This document shows, piece by piece, positions 33,901 to 46,731 of a DNA stretch of 64,000 nucleotides. How positions within the stretch are numbered: the stretch's first letter is position 1; the number at the start of each line of letters is the position of its first letter. The DNA comes from Linnemannia schmuckeri (Eukaryota; Mortierellomycota; Mortierellomycetes; Mortierellales; Mortierellaceae), in the NCBI GenBank assembly GCA_029449235.1, contig JANATG010000002.1:558001-622000 (forward strand). Reading direction: 5' to 3'. Both the position numbers and the translations under genes were made by a program. The notes beneath the pieces were generated by a model that saw nothing but the letters and a program-made list of their open reading frames with translations, had not been told where the DNA came from and made no database searches.

Positions 33901-35823
33901 GAAACGGGTCCGTTGAAATCTTATTGGACATAGTTGTCGTATGACGCGTTTTGTGCTGGGAAACGGAAGGGCATTGGGTGTCCGAGGGAGAGGAAGAGGG
34001 AAGGAGAAGAGAAGACAAGGAAGGGAGAAGGGAGGAAAAAAAATAATAATTCAATGATGTCATTTTCATTACTGATTGAATTGATTTCCTATTTTAAGTA
34101 TATATTTGAGCAAAGAGAGAAAGGGGCACAAGCAAGGGCAAGGGACAAAAGTGGAGGGAGAGGGAAAAGAAAGACCGCGGACAAATAAACAAAACAGAGC
34201 ATAGAAGAGCAAAATAAAGACAAACAGCTTTCTTGGAAGGAATAAACAAGTTGTTTCCCTTCTTCTATGCTCTCTCTTTTTGTTTGTAGGAGAGATAACA
34301 ACAACAACAAAGAAAAAATAGGAGCGATGATCGAACTATGCACCTCAAGAGAACAGAAGGGGAACATTGTCTCCCGAGAAGAGATATCCTCCTTTCGCCC
34401 CTCTTCGCTTCTGCGTTGAGTCATTTTGCTTATATCGCTGCCTTTTTGTTTGCTTGCTTGTAGTTGCGCTCATTGGAAGGAAGTAGGTACAGTACGTCTT
34501 TGAATGCAGGAGTAACTTGAACTGTAAAAAAGTGACAGCTCGGTGATAATGGTTGGTTTGCTTTACATTACGTACCTTACGTACGAGCGAGTTGCAACGA
34601 CGAGCAGTGTCATTTATCCCTCTGGTTTGTTAGACTTCCAAGACGCGTAGGCGCGTAGGATGATTGGCTTGCTGTTGTACTGTACAATGTCCTTTGTATT
34701 CATTCATACCCGAACACTGGACACGGACAGGGTGTACCGTAAGGTCCTGCTAGAAAAAATAGAAATGTGGTGGATGGAAGAAATAAAGGAGAGAAGAAAA
34801 AGAAAAGGGTGTTTGAAAGGTGTTGAGGCCGGATGGGAATAAGAATCTGGGCTAGGAAAGGAACACAATTGTTGTGGTTGTTGCTGGTTTAGATACGATG
34901 GAGTTAGGAGGATAACGACATATGTCTCGGGGGAGATCTGACCCGAGGAAAAAAAATAAGGTGAACAATTGACACTTCTTTTGTCAAACAAAGAAAGTTT
35001 GATGTTTCTGCCATTATTGAAGGAGAGGAGAGCGCAGAATGAATGAAATGGCTCGACCGTGGATATGATGAATGCTAGTAAAGTGAAAAGTGAGAAAGAG
35101 AAGGAAGAAAGCGAAGCGTACGACTCCTTAGATCGGAGTAGAGATGGTAGTGTGTACAAGAGAGAAAACAAAGGAAATGGAGCTGTGGCGCATGGACTCG
35201 TCTTTTCAAACAACACTTCTCATGCCAATGCCCCCCTCCCCCCCCAATGCTAATGCCCAATGCAAAAGTACGAGTATGTTGACTTGCATGCATTCTCTCC
35301 TTTTTACCACCCCAGGCTTCTATGTCCTTCTTTCTCTCTTTCTCTTCCTTTTCTCTCTACTCTTCTCTTCAATTGTACTTTCTAATCTCTCTTAACGATT
35401 ATCAACTTTGTCAATCTCATTATCCAATCGATATTCCTTAGTACAAGAGTCAATCCACCTTTTCCCTCTCTCCTTTTCCTTTTTCCTGTTAACTCCTTGT
35501 CAGTCCGCGCCAATCATTGTCACCCTTCTATCGTTCAAATCCCCTTTCCGACCATTCTCATTCACGCAGGTCGCCCTCTCGCCTCACTATTTCCTCACAA
35601 TACCCGATAATCAACCACTCACGTCAGTCTTCTCGTCAGTAAGCCAGTCAGTTCGTCTGTGACAATCGTATCGTGCTCTCTCCGCTTTACTTGCCGACCT
35701 TTGTCAGTTGCATTTACACACATACACAAAGAGAGAAGGAAAGTTGCATAGTTTGTATCTGAGTGTTTTTTCGTATGTCGAAATATCTCCGCATTGCCTA
35801 ACCCCATACGTGTTCCCCGCACC

Positions 35824-35855
<32 letters not shown>

Positions 35856-36565
35856 CTCTTTGCCTGCATTTCTTTTTTTTTTCTCCCTTTTGATCTCCTT
35901 CTTTTCTTTTTCTCCTTATTTTTTTGCATCTTTCTCTTCAATCTGCAGGTCGCATGTGCCCAGGAATATCTTGTTGTTTACTCAGCCAACAGAGCAAAGA
36001 TCAACACTTTTTTTTTTCTTTTTTTTATCTGACAGACAAAGAGCATCATTTGCAGGTAAGCGATATAAAAATAAGCATGCCAAAGAGGAAAGATGAAAAA
36101 AAGATGGGAAATGACGGTGTTGATGGTGACAAAAAAGTAAGAGAAATAAAATAAAAAAAAAAGAGAGAGCAGGTGGTGCTGAGAACAAAAAAGGGAAAAA
36201 AAAAGGGAGAGACGCAAGTGCCTCCTGTGTTCGATCTTCGAAAAACATACTTGGGTAAGAGAGAGAGAAAGAGAGAGATAGCCACCAGGATTGACAACAT
36301 AACGGCGAATTGACAGCAAAAAGAAGAAAAAAGAAGGAAGGTTGGGGCCATTTATAAGCACTTTGTGTGCGTGTGCACTGAATAATTATTTTTGAGTTGT
36401 GAATTTGGAGCTGCAGTGCGATGTCATCACCAGAATGACAGATTGAGTGGAGAGTAAGAGAGAGAGAGAGAGAGAGACAACCAACAAGCTACAAATATAT
36501 TTCCTATTCAATAGCCACGTACTTATTCACGTCAGTCAATCAGTCAATAACCCTTTCCTTTTCAC
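30930..36565. other. Gene-poor region, right part
   Basis: 5.6 kb without a supportable gene on either strand. ORFs are under 130 codons and low in complexity. Purine-rich and pyrimidine-rich blocks alternate: 33700-34200 is G/A-rich, 35290-35990 C/T-rich, 36060-36330 G/A-rich. A C16 run lies at 31985-32000. Confidence 0.45.
31985..32000. repeat. Poly-C tract, 16 nt
   Basis: A run of 16 C after GTAA. With the G21 run at 28290 it is the second long G:C homopolymer in this gene-poor block. Confidence 0.85.
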
Positions 36566-38333
36566 TTGACTGGCCGTGTTTCCCCCCTTTTGTCATCCTC
36601 GCTCTCTCTTCTCTCTCTCTCTCTTTTCTTTTCCAACAAAATTATTTTTCACATCTCTTCTTCCTTTCCTCTCCACCCTTTTTTTTTTTTTTTTTTTTTT
36701 TTTGAGTCAGTCTGTTTATTCGTCTTTAATCTTCATTCTCACTATTTTCTACTCTTGCCTTTCATTAATACCAACACCTTCCCTTCCCCTTGGATCATCG
36801 GACATTCACCTTTACACCCTCACTCACTCATCAACACTCTTCCTTCACTTTCATACTCATATTCACATTCACATTCACACTCACATTCACACTCACATTC
36901 ACATTCACATTCACATTCAATCACATCGACACTTCCTCACACTCACTTACGCATACACAATACCCATACCTCTACACATACACACTCTTTCGCTCTATCC
37001 GCTTTACTCCATACTCAGACAGTCATATTACAACAACACAGCAACAACAGCAACAACAGCAACAATTACTTACACACACACACACACACACACCTACTCC
37101 CGTCCTTTTCTCCGACTCGGCCCACTTTTCTCCTTCTCAGCACTTCACTACTTCTCTTCCTTCCTACTCGCCAACCCTCACTCGATTGGCTGTCTCTCCC
37201 TTCACAACTTTCTCTCTCGGTAAGCAGCAACAGCAACAACAAATACTTCTGGCTTCTGGCTTACCCTGAACCCACTCCACGCCACTCTACTCCACCAGGC
37301 CCGTTTGACAAATACAAATACACCGCATCTCAGACGCACACAACACATACATACTTCAACCAGCCTTCTCTCTCTCATACAACACTCATACAATTTACTC
37401 GTTTACATAACACAAAAACTTTCAAGACAACACATAATGCACACGACACTGCCACATTTGCCCTTTCCGAACAACGCTCTCTCTCATTCTCCAACACTTC
37501 TCCACTGTCCTCCTTCACTTAACCTCGGTCTCTCTCCTCACACACACGCACATATTACTTTTGTGTTTCTTCGCTTTCCTTCCCAGGAATATCCGATTTT
37601 TCATTTTCTTTCTTTCTTTCCTTCTCTCTCTCTCTCTTTTTCTCATGCATGTCATATCACTCTCACACACCCTCAAACATCATACCCACCAAACGCATAA
37701 GCAACACGCATAACATACTCATTCAACAAACAACAAACACAAAAAGACAATCTATCGTCATTTCACTCTAATGAACAGGAGGGATACGGCTGGGCGGCTA
37801 TTATTAATACAATGGATTGATGATCGTGCATCAAACATTCAATTTGCTCTCAGCCCTTGTTCCTTTTTCACTCTCCCCTCCTTCCCTCCTTCTCCCTCTA
37901 TTCTTCGATAATGCGTTTTCTTCCTCGGGTGAGGGAGAATATTACTCACACACTCACCCACAGCACCAACAACTCTCCACAACCCAGCACAACATCACTC
38001 AACAACCAGTCAACCAGTCAACCAGTCAACTCTCTTTCATATCCATCCATATGATGATGATGATGATGATGAATATTTTCACCCCTTTATTTTGGGCTAC
38101 TTTTCGTTTTACTTGGAGGGAAGAGGGAGTAGGGAAGAGGGAAGAGGGAAAAGGTAAAACAGACTGGCTAGAATCGACATTCAAGAGAAGGAACATACAA
38201 CCAAGCCCCGCAGGTTAACAACAACAAGTAACAAGAAGTGAATAGAAGTGAGCAAAGAGGAGTCCGAGGGATCGGATGATATCAAGCCTGTATTATCAAA
38301 GAAGAGCAAAGACGATCCAAAAAGAGTAATTCA
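36566..38333. other. Pyrimidine-rich and microsatellite-rich region upstream of the histidine kinase
   Basis: Strong C/T and C/A bias on the plus strand. It includes a T25 run (36679-36703), CATTCA/CACTCA hexamer repeats (about 36868-36918), CAACAG units (37040-37065), a CA run (37074-37092) and ATG repeats (38050-38072). Open frames here encode only Ser/Leu/Phe/His-rich sequence set by the base composition. I read it as promoter and 5' UTR. Confidence 0.55.
36868..36918. repeat. CATTCA/CACTCA hexamer microsatellite
   Basis: About eight tandem hexamers of CATTCA and CACTCA type within the upstream region of the histidine kinase. Confidence 0.8.
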
Positions 38334-39108
38334 ATGAACAATGGCTTTACGGACTTGTCTCATGTTGTCGTGAGTGTCTCCTATCCCGCTTTTTAGTTTC
38401 GTGTGGGTGTTGTTCCCTTTTCTGTCTCTCTTTCCTGTGTCTCCTATGGTGTGTGTTGTGTGGTGAGAAAAAGAAGAAAGACAAACTTAAGAGTCTCAAT
38501 TGCATCTGCAGTTGCCTTTGTCAATTGAAAAGGATAAGAAAAAAAAAGGGCTACAAACAAACAACGTGGGCAAGGGAGCAAAGTAACTCTTTTTTCCTTT
38601 TCTTTTTATTGTTTATCCATCCACTCTCCTTACACCTTTACTCCACCCACCATGCACTCATCCCTATGATGTGCATATTAGGCGCATACACACATTCATA
38701 CATACATACCGATCACATTCAATTCAATCCACGTCCTTCTTTCCTCTTTTGCTCTTCACCCCCCCTTCCTTTCCTTCTTTTCTCCTTCCCTTCCCTTCCC
38801 TTGCCTTGCCTTGCCTTGCCTACATCCATCCCTTTTTCATTCCTTCTTTATTGAACAACAATCCGTCAATCCTATCTATTTATCCATCTCTCTGATAAAA
38901 AGAAAAAAGTTTGGCTAATCCCTCTCCTCCACTATTAGCCATTATCTCTTTTTATTATTATTAGGTCGGGGTAACGACGTCCTTTCCTTTCCTCCACTTT
39001 GATCTCGACAATACCTCGTTTTCACACTCTCTTCTCTCTCTTCTCTCTCTTCTCTCTTTGCCTGTACAAGCAATAAAGGGCAAGCCAGCACACCTGCTCC
39101 CTGTGGAC
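38334..39108 (+). promoter_or_regulatory. Proximal upstream region of the histidine kinase, with a possible extra 5' exon
   Basis: 38334-38369 reads MNNGFTDLSHVV and ends at a GTGAGT donor. At 38961-38964 a strong acceptor (TTTTTATTATTATTAG) is followed by sequence open in the same phase through to the downstream ATG at 39109. This could be a coding first exon adding about 60 residues, or a 5' UTR intron. The rest is C/T-rich. Confidence 0.35.
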
Positions 39109-42100
39109 ATGGATCCGGACCCTGTCCTCACCACCACCTCCTCTACTCCTTCCTCCTCCTCCTCCTCGATCGACCCTGTTTCTCCTGATATGGCTCCAGC
39201 CATGACCACATCAACCACAACAGCAACGAGTGCAGCCATGGCCACACACTCGACAAGCACAACTACAGCCTGTCTAGAATCAGGCGACGAGGCAGAACCT
39301 CATTTTACATTTTCTGACAACAACATCAACAACAAAAACCAGAAGAATTCATCCATTGTTGCCGCCACCACCAATACCACCACCCCGTCTTTGACCTTGT
39401 CCTCGAGCTCGACCTCGACTACAAGAACAACTTCAGAGAGCCCAATGGATCCGACTACCAATACGGCAGCAGCAACAAAGGAGTCGGCTACTGTCGCTCC
39501 ATCAATAGCAAATCCTTCTACCGTTTCACCAAGGACCTCGACCTCGTCTTGTTCCTCATCTCCATCGGCCTTTTTTTCCAACTCGTCTCCATCCTCTACT
39601 ATCACCCATCGATCGGTGTCTCCCCCAGGTAAACAAATAATTGCAATGCAATTACACACACAGCTCCGCACCGCATTGCACACTCTTGCTCTTTCTCCTC
39701 TGTACCACCTTTTTTTGGACGCTCTTCCTCTCAACCGAACGACGCACATACACTCACACAAAGAAACAACTGTGTTCGGCGGAAATACAGTCAATTGAAA
39801 AAAGAATGAGAGCCGTGTCATGTCATTCCCGAACGGCATTGAGATAATGAACTTATTTTTTCTTTGCCCTCTCCAATCTCCATGTTGCGGGTTGTGCACT
39901 CCCCTTTATATTCACCTAAAAACAAGCTAACACGACGCTTACTTTTCCTTTCCTTCTTTCTTTCCTTTTTTATTGCTCGCCCTTGACAAGGTTCCAAGCC
40001 ATCCTTGGCCTCGAAAAGGCCCGCCGCCCGCACAATGTCGCTCTCCTCTTCCTCCTCTTCCAGTATGTCGGATTTGTTGCGCCGCCAAAGCAGCTCTTCC
40101 AGCACCACATTCACAACGTCAAGGGTCAGCTCCTCATCCTTCATTTCGTCCAAGAGCAGCGATCCATTGCAGGGACCGCATCAGATCAGTTTCTCATCCT
40201 TTCTGCTCTGGCTCAAGGAGCATCCAGCCTCTTCCAAGGTCGGTTCTGAAAATCTGGCCCGGTTCCTCTTGGTGAAAAGTGTCTCACTTATTGCCGCTTG
40301 CCTCGGTTGTGTCTACGGACTCGTCTTTGACCGACAGCTGTCCATCTCCGCCTGCTCGTTACTCCTGTTCTTCTTGCCGGCGGTCCAAGGGTTCACTGGT
40401 GCGACTCGTCTCTGTGGTCTCATCCTCTCGCTTGCCCTTGCTTCAGTTTTTCTCAACTTCCAGAGCCGATCCATGCCCTTGGTCGGCCCTAGTCTCGAGA
40501 CCACGCTCCTCTTTGGCCTACCTATAGTGACAGGGATGCTTGTCGGTCGCAGAGTCGGCCTGGCCACCTGTATCGCCGTTATCTGTTATTCCATCGAGGA
40601 GTACCGCTCCAAGACCCTAGTAAGTCACCCAGACTCCACGACTCCGTGTCTTTTCCTTGTGAACTCCCTTTGTCCCCAGCAAATGAACAACAACAAAACA
40701 CTATTCGCAACCGCTTTGCCCTCGTCCTGAAGATCTATTCTTGTTTAAATACCAACGTACTCTCCTTCGATTCTCCTTAAACTAACGACCAAGCTATCCA
40801 TTCTTTTTTGTAATAACTACTAGAATGCCAACCTCTCGGAGGACGAGGCTTCCCGCCTTTGGGCTGGCTTTGGTGCCTACTGGATCTCTCTCCTGTTTAT
40901 GGGTGCCTTGACGTGCCTCTATCAGTGGTGTGTCGAGGTCTGCGTGCGAGATGCCAATCTATTCAAGGACATCGCAGTTGCCAACGCAAAGTCCAAGGAC
41001 GGTGTTGTCTCATCGGTATCGCACGAATTGAGGTAATTATCGTTGTTTAATTGAACTACTCCTTGCTGATCGTTTGTTTTGGTTTTGTTTGCCCTTTTTT
41101 TGGTCTCTTATGAAACATTTCAACTAAACGTCCGGTTTGTATTTCATTTGCGCTGATCTCCAATAGAACTCCCCTCGCTGCATTGATTGGCTGGACTGAG
41201 CTCTTGATGAGCGATCAGACCCTCAGCTCAAGCGCACAGTCAACCGTCTCGATGTTGCACTCTTCGACCCTCTCACTCCTGACCATTCTCAATGCCCTGC
41301 TGGATGTCTCCAAGGTATCCGCAGCAAAGATGACCAACTGCAGCCAAAACTTCAATCTGCACGATCTCGTCCTCGACACCGCCAGAATGATGACTGGTCT
41401 CTCTGGTACTCGTACCGTTGAGCTGTTGGTTGACTTTAGTGCTCAAGTTCCTGAACTTGTCCGTGCCGACCCCGGAATCATCAAACAAGTCCTTGGCAAC
41501 CTCATCTCCAACGCCATCAAGGTAACCCATTACCTCTCTACCTATTATTCCATTTTTTTTTTTTTTTTTTTTTTTACCATTATTTTTTTTGCCTTTTAGC
41601 CATTTATGCCTGACATTCTTTTGTTCTCGATCTTTTCTTAATCTACACTAGTTCACTGATGTCGGTTATGTTAACGTCGGAGTTTCCCTCAAGGACGAAG
41701 ACGATGACACGGTGACAGTGGAGTTTGTAGTTCAGGACACCGGCAAGGGTATCGCAGAGGAACAAAAGGACAAACTTTTCTGCGAGTTTAGTCAAGTCGA
41801 GGGTGGCAACTGCAAGAACCACGAGGCAGGAACTGGCCTCGGTCTCTTTTTGGTCAAGAACCTGGTCGAGGTCATGAACGGCACTGTCTTTGTCGACAGC
41901 AAGCTGGGCGTCGGATCGACCTTTGGATTCGAGATCAAGATGGAGAAGCAGTATCTGGCCTTTAGGACTCCCGGTTATGACCACGTCGTGACCGTCTCCT
42001 CCGCCTTCCCTACCGCCGGCCAGGACATGAACCTCCTCTCCCCCATGATTCCTGTCACTCCCGGCCTGGCCCGAAGCACCACCCCTCTTCCTATGAACGA

Positions 42101-43872
42101 CCCCATGGCCAACTGTCGCATAACTCCCGTCTCGACGCCCTCTGCTCCCCAGGGCGAGGCCAAAGATTACTTTGCTCTCCAGCCTGCCGAGGTCACCCGA
42201 GCCAACGCCAACAACATCACTCTCCGAACTCGTGATAACAATTTTCTCTCCAACCGACAGTACTACCTCCACTCTCAGTGCAGCTTTTTTGAGGAGTTCT
42301 TGTGGAATACATCGACCGAGCGCTGGAAGGCTCAGGCCGTCCGTAAGCTCTCCTTCAACGAGTGCACTCAGGGTTGGCAGACGGACTTTAACCAAGAGGA
42401 TAGCATGGCTCGATTCGGCGATATCTTTTTGATCGATCTCAGCCCTACGACCAACCGAAAGACCGCCGCTGTATTGACCGACCAGGACCATGCGCGTGCC
42501 TTTTTGGTCAAGTTCTCACAGCTGCTCATGGACCGTGCCAAGAGACGTATCGGTACTGCCCGCCAGGCTTCGATTATCTTGTTCTATCCCTTTGGTCATC
42601 CACCTTCGCTTGCCCAGGAACCATTGCTGTCCTTGGGACAGTACTATCAGATTTCTCTTTGCCGCAAGCCCGTCTCGGAGAGAGCTTTAGGTGCCATTAT
42701 CAAGAAGCAGGTCGTGACCATCCAGGCTGCCGTCGCAGAGTGCGTTTCGACCCCTGCCACTCCTGCTTGCCCATCTTCTCGCTCCAGCAGCGACTCGTCT
42801 AACCGTCACCTCAGCTCAGAGACGATCGATAACTCGACCTCTGGGTCATCGTCATCTGATGAAGGATCGTCAGTGACTCGTCAGTCTGCTGGCATCTCTA
42901 CCATTACTGGAACTCTTCAGAAAAACAAGCCTACTCGCGAGGCGTCCTCAACCCTCAAGGCATCTTCCCCTACTTCCACTCAAGCATCGCACGTCCGGTT
43001 TGCTAAGAGGAACGGCTCTGTGCCCCGCCTTGCCTTGAATGGTGATGTTGTGGCCCCACCGGCGTCGTCGTCTTCTTCGTCTTCGATCGAAAAGGCGCTG
43101 GCCAAGAAGACTCTTCTTAAGCGTCCTATGATCAATGTCCAGCAGCACACTCGACCCAGTTTGGCCTCGCAACAGAGCATCCAGGGCTTGAATGCGGCTG
43201 GCAAGCGTGTCTTGATTGTAGACGACAACTCGTTTAACCGCAACCTCCTCTTCCACCAATTGACCAAGCTGGGCGTCTCCAAGATTGACCAGGCTGGGTC
43301 TGGTCAGGAAGCTGTTGACATTTTCATTCCCGGCACACATGCACTGGTCTTGATGGACCTCAAGATGCCAATCATGGGTGGATTTGAGGCGACGGCGTTG
43401 ATTCGCAAGAAGGAGGTGGCGCACTGGGGCCCTGTCCCTGTCCAGCGATCGACAAAGGCTTGGCCAGAGACCTCTAATCTTGAATCGGATCCATGGTCAC
43501 CTGAGCGATTTGTTGCCGCTCCAGAGATCACGGAGCGACGAGGCAGCGGTGATGGCGACAAGATGAACGTCTACTCCGAAAGTCAGTCTGAAATGAGCAA
43601 GTCGGCGACCGTTATTGCCGTTACCGCCGACTGGACCGCTGAAATAGGCGAGGACCGCGAGAAAGCAGCGGCCGGCGGCTTTGATGATGTTGTGGTTGTA
43701 AGTATCCCGCTCATGCATACATGTATGCTTTCTCAATGTCATAAATGCTTTGTTGGTTGTAGATCATGCTTACTAATCACATTCTATTTGCTATTTCTGC
43801 TGTTATTAGAAACCCATCTCGTTGCCTTCTCTCTCGGTCCTTTTGGAACGCTATACGGATTATCGTCACTAA
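39109..43872 (+). CDS. Hybrid sensor histidine kinase (membrane region, HisKA, HATPase, receiver)
   Basis: Six exons: 39109-39628, 39991-40619, 40824-41032, 41167-41521, 41652-43697 and 43810-43872; 1273 residues from the ATG at 39109. Residues 1-245 are Ser/Thr-rich. About 250-425 hold roughly six hydrophobic helices (LVKSVSLIAACLGCVYGLVF, LCGLILSLALASVFL, GAYWISLLFMGALTCLYQW). The H-box SSVSHELRTPLAALIGW puts the phospho-accepting His at 450. The ATPase shows the N-box GNLISNAIKFT, G1 DTGKGI near 600 and G2 GTGLGLFLVKN. The C-terminal receiver has VLIVDDNSFNRNLL, acceptor Asp 1140 in VLMDLKMPIMGG, VIAVTA and Lys 1254 in VVKPI (the first codon of the last exon). About 60 residues are inserted between the Asp and VIAVTA. 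Between kinase and receiver, GDIFLIDLSP (near 833) and CRKPV (near 910) suggest a degenerate extra receiver. It would feed an Ypd1-type phosphorelay; the signal is unknown. Confidence 0.93.
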
Positions 43873-43980
43873 ACACAAAGCTCTTTGGGTAGTGCGTAGG
43901 ACGATATTATTTTCATTTTTCTTTCCTTTTTTTATTTCAATGCCTGTACACTATATCTTTTTTTTTGCGCCTTTACCTAC

Positions 43981-43982
<2 letters not shown>

Positions 43983-44017
<35 letters not shown>
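43983..44017. repeat. Poly-T tract, 35 nt
   Basis: Uninterrupted T run just past the histidine-kinase stop codon, in or near its 3' UTR. Confidence 0.9.
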
Positions 44018-44553
44018 CCCTAAGGTTGGCTGCTGTACGACTATTTTCATTCTTTTTTCCGATTTTTTTTTTTCGCCATGTGCTTTAGATATTCTTTGGC
44101 GGCTTTCCGTTCTCTCTTCGTTTTTATTTTTCTTTCTTTTTTTCTTTCTTTCAGTTTGTTTCCTTGCAACACTCTGAACCTTGTAATCCTACCATGTATC
44201 AACAACAATCACAAAAATCAATTGAAGCGCTTTGAGCTTGCTTTATGACGACTCTTGTAAAATAAAAAAACCTGGCTCAAAAATAATCACTTTTTCTCTT
44301 TGTAAACTTGGGTTATGACAATGTTATGGTTTTCAGTTGCACTTGCTAGGACTCACTTACGTTGCATTTTGGTTTGTGGCGATGATTCTTTAAAAGCGAT
44401 TCTGTGGTGGAAAAGTTTCTTGACTGTTTGAAGACGAGCAGGGAGAGAGAATATGTGCGAACAGTTTTTCTTTTCCTTCAGTTGTTCGTCATTAAAATCG
44501 AAAATGTGACGGTAAAGTTGAGTAAGGCAAAAAAGATGTTTAATTACGCAAAT

Positions 44554-44579
44554 AAAAAAAAAAAAAAAAAAAAAAAAAA
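44554..44579. repeat. Poly-A tract, 26 nt
   Basis: Uninterrupted A run in the 3' flank shared by two convergent genes. Confidence 0.9.
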
Positions 44580-44790
44580 GTGGTAGGAAAAAGGACGCTG
44601 AAAGCTGATCTAAACAACAAAACGACGGTGGGAAGATAGATTTACAAAAACTGGACAACTGTCAAGACAAAAGGAAAAAAAAAAAAAATCACTGTACAAG
44701 GCAAGGCGACTAAGCATATAGTGCAAACGACAATAAATAAAAGAAAGAAAAGAAAAACAAAAGAAAACCATCAACCTGGAAAAAACAGGA

Positions 44791-46731
44791 CTAACGGTTC
44801 TCCCAAAAGTCATCGCCTTCATCGTCCTCCTCAATCATCCCCCCATACTGCCCATCCTCATTCACATTCGAACTCTCCTCCTCCCCTAGATCCAAGCCTG
44901 CCGCATCCTGGAACTCGCGCTGATTCTCGAGTCGCAAATGGACGTTATGTGTATCGGCTTCTTGGGCCTCGGACATGAACGCCGAGTCCCTCTCCGGGTC
45001 CAGGAATGGGTCATCTTTATCTTCCTCGATGTCACTGTTGTTATTGCTATTTTCCACATCGGAGCTGGGTTGTGAGTTACCGGTTTCGAGGAAAGAGGCG
45101 CGACGGAGATCGCGACTGTGGGCACGATCACGGTCCAGCTTGCGTTGGCGCTTCTGCAGAGAGGAGATGGTCTCTTGGCGGGGGATATTTCCAGAGGTGA
45201 GTGATGCTGGACTAGGTGTTGAGTCTGAGTCCAGATCTTCGTCCTCGAGTTCTTCTTGGTCCCAGTCGTGGATTGATGGGTCCTCCTTTGGCAATACCAT
45301 GTCTTCTTCGTCTTGTTGATCTGGAGATTTGGTACCCTTGGCAGATGTAAGAATGGCCGCAGAGGAGGAAGAAGAAGAGGAGGAAGAAGAAGAAGGAGGG
45401 TGCTTCTTATCCTCACGGGCCTCGCGCTGCTGGTCCATCGAGGCGCGACGAGCCTCTTCAAGGATGGGCTTTGATTCCATTTCGTCGAGGAGTTGGATCT
45501 TGACTTCCCGCTTGAGACCCTTCTTGTCTGCTAGGTGGGCATTATTGTGATGTGTGGCACCGGGGGTTCCGAAGGTGGAGGTGCTGGAGATAGAGAGGGA
45601 GCGTTTGCGCTCTGGGGAGGGGGTTGTTTGGTTCTGTTGGTATGATGATGACGAGAAGGTTGTAGTGGCGGGATTGGTGGTGGAGGAGGTGGAGAGGGTT
45701 TCTGTAGTGGTGTGGTGGTGGACTGGGTTTGCGTCTATGGTGATCGATATTACACGGTTACGTTTGTTCAAGAGGCAGAAAAAAGTAGACAAAACGTGTG
45801 TGAGCGGTGAGTATGATGAGCGGGTGCAACCTTAAAATGAAAATGTCAGTCCAACCTTACATCATACGCGCTAATGAACTTACTACACGCACACGCACAC
45901 GCACACATCCCCCACAACACGAAAAAAAATCAATAAGGCGATGCCATTTCACCTTCTTCAAATAACCAGAAGAGACTTACCAGTAGCGAGACGCTTTTTG
46001 GGTTCCAGAAACGCAGCCGCAGACGTAACACGCCCCTCGACTGGTCCATGACTCTGAGAATGTCTTCTCTCCTCCTCAGAGGGCTCGACTTCCATCGCAA
46101 GAGCGCCTAGAGAACTGTCAACGGGATCGCCCAACGCCTCTGAGGCGTCTTCGTCCATGTCCAGCGGCGCGACGTCTGTTGTAGAGGGTAACAAGTCTGC
46201 GACAGATCGACCACGGCTCACGGAGTGGGGGTGGGTGTTGAGGTGGTGAGTGTGGTGACCGTGCTGTTGACCACCCAGTTCACGACGGAGAGAGTTGTCG
46301 GGTTGGATGACGGGTTGGAGGACTGACAACTCTGCGGCTGTCGGACGGTGGTGTGTATCATCGGCGTCAGAGAACGAGTACCGCACTCGTTTCGCGGCAT
46401 GTCCACCTCCTCCAGACTCGCCCCCAACAACAGCAGTAGTGCTCGTTGCTGACGTCGCCGGGCTCGGTACCCCTCCAGCTACCCCCAAACTGCCTGCTCC
46501 TCCTGTCCCTCCTCCTCCTCCTACACTAGAAGGAACCTCGCCAGACATGTCAAGGTGCTCACCTAGATTGTCATTTTCATCAATGATCAAATAATCGGAC
46601 TGGAGGACAGAGGAGGAAGGAGCGGGAGCGTCGAGGGTGTTGGAGTCGACGAACTCTGGTTCTATTGCTGCTAAGGAGCGTTTGGAGTACCCGCGGGTGA
46701 GGAGGTTTTCAGGTGCTGGTTCTGGGTCCAT
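44791..46731 (-). CDS. Unrecognised acidic, low-complexity (probably nuclear) protein
   Basis: Two exons on the minus strand: 46731-45981 and 45734-44791 (intron 246 nt, GTAAGT donor, CCATAG acceptor), 564 residues. No known domain is recognised. The first exon encodes Gly/Ala/Thr-rich and His-rich segments and a basic patch HAAKRVRYSF. The second has SPERKRSLSIS, a Ser run, an acidic region (HDWDQEELEDEDLDSDS) and a basic, possibly helical segment (SSLQKRQRKLDRDRAHSRDL). It ends GMIEEDDEGDDFWENR. Basic patches alternating with acidic tracts suggest a disordered nuclear regulator, but this is composition only. The frame is supported by codon use, exact phase at the junction and lack of stops. 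It diverges from RPT6 with 613 nt between start codons. Confidence 0.75.

Larger units (their letters stand above)
43873..44790. other. Intergenic between convergent genes, homopolymer-rich
   Basis: Holds a T35 run (43983-44017) and an A26 run (44554-44579). Likely two 3' UTRs: AATAAAAAAACC near 44261 could serve the kinase gene. No coding signal. Confidence 0.5.

Noticed and set aside
36566..37522. 318-codon plus-strand ORF
   Set aside because: It is made of Ser/Phe/His/Thr runs dictated by C/T and CA microsatellites. No domain, no codon bias, and it overlaps two other open frames of the same kind.
39300..39899. 199-codon minus-strand ORF
   Set aside because: Antisense shadow of the Ser/Thr-rich first exon of the histidine kinase (valine/glutamate runs).
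41643..42491. 282-codon minus-strand ORF
   Set aside because: Antisense to the kinase ATPase exon, whose sense strand carries clear N, G1 and G2 boxes.
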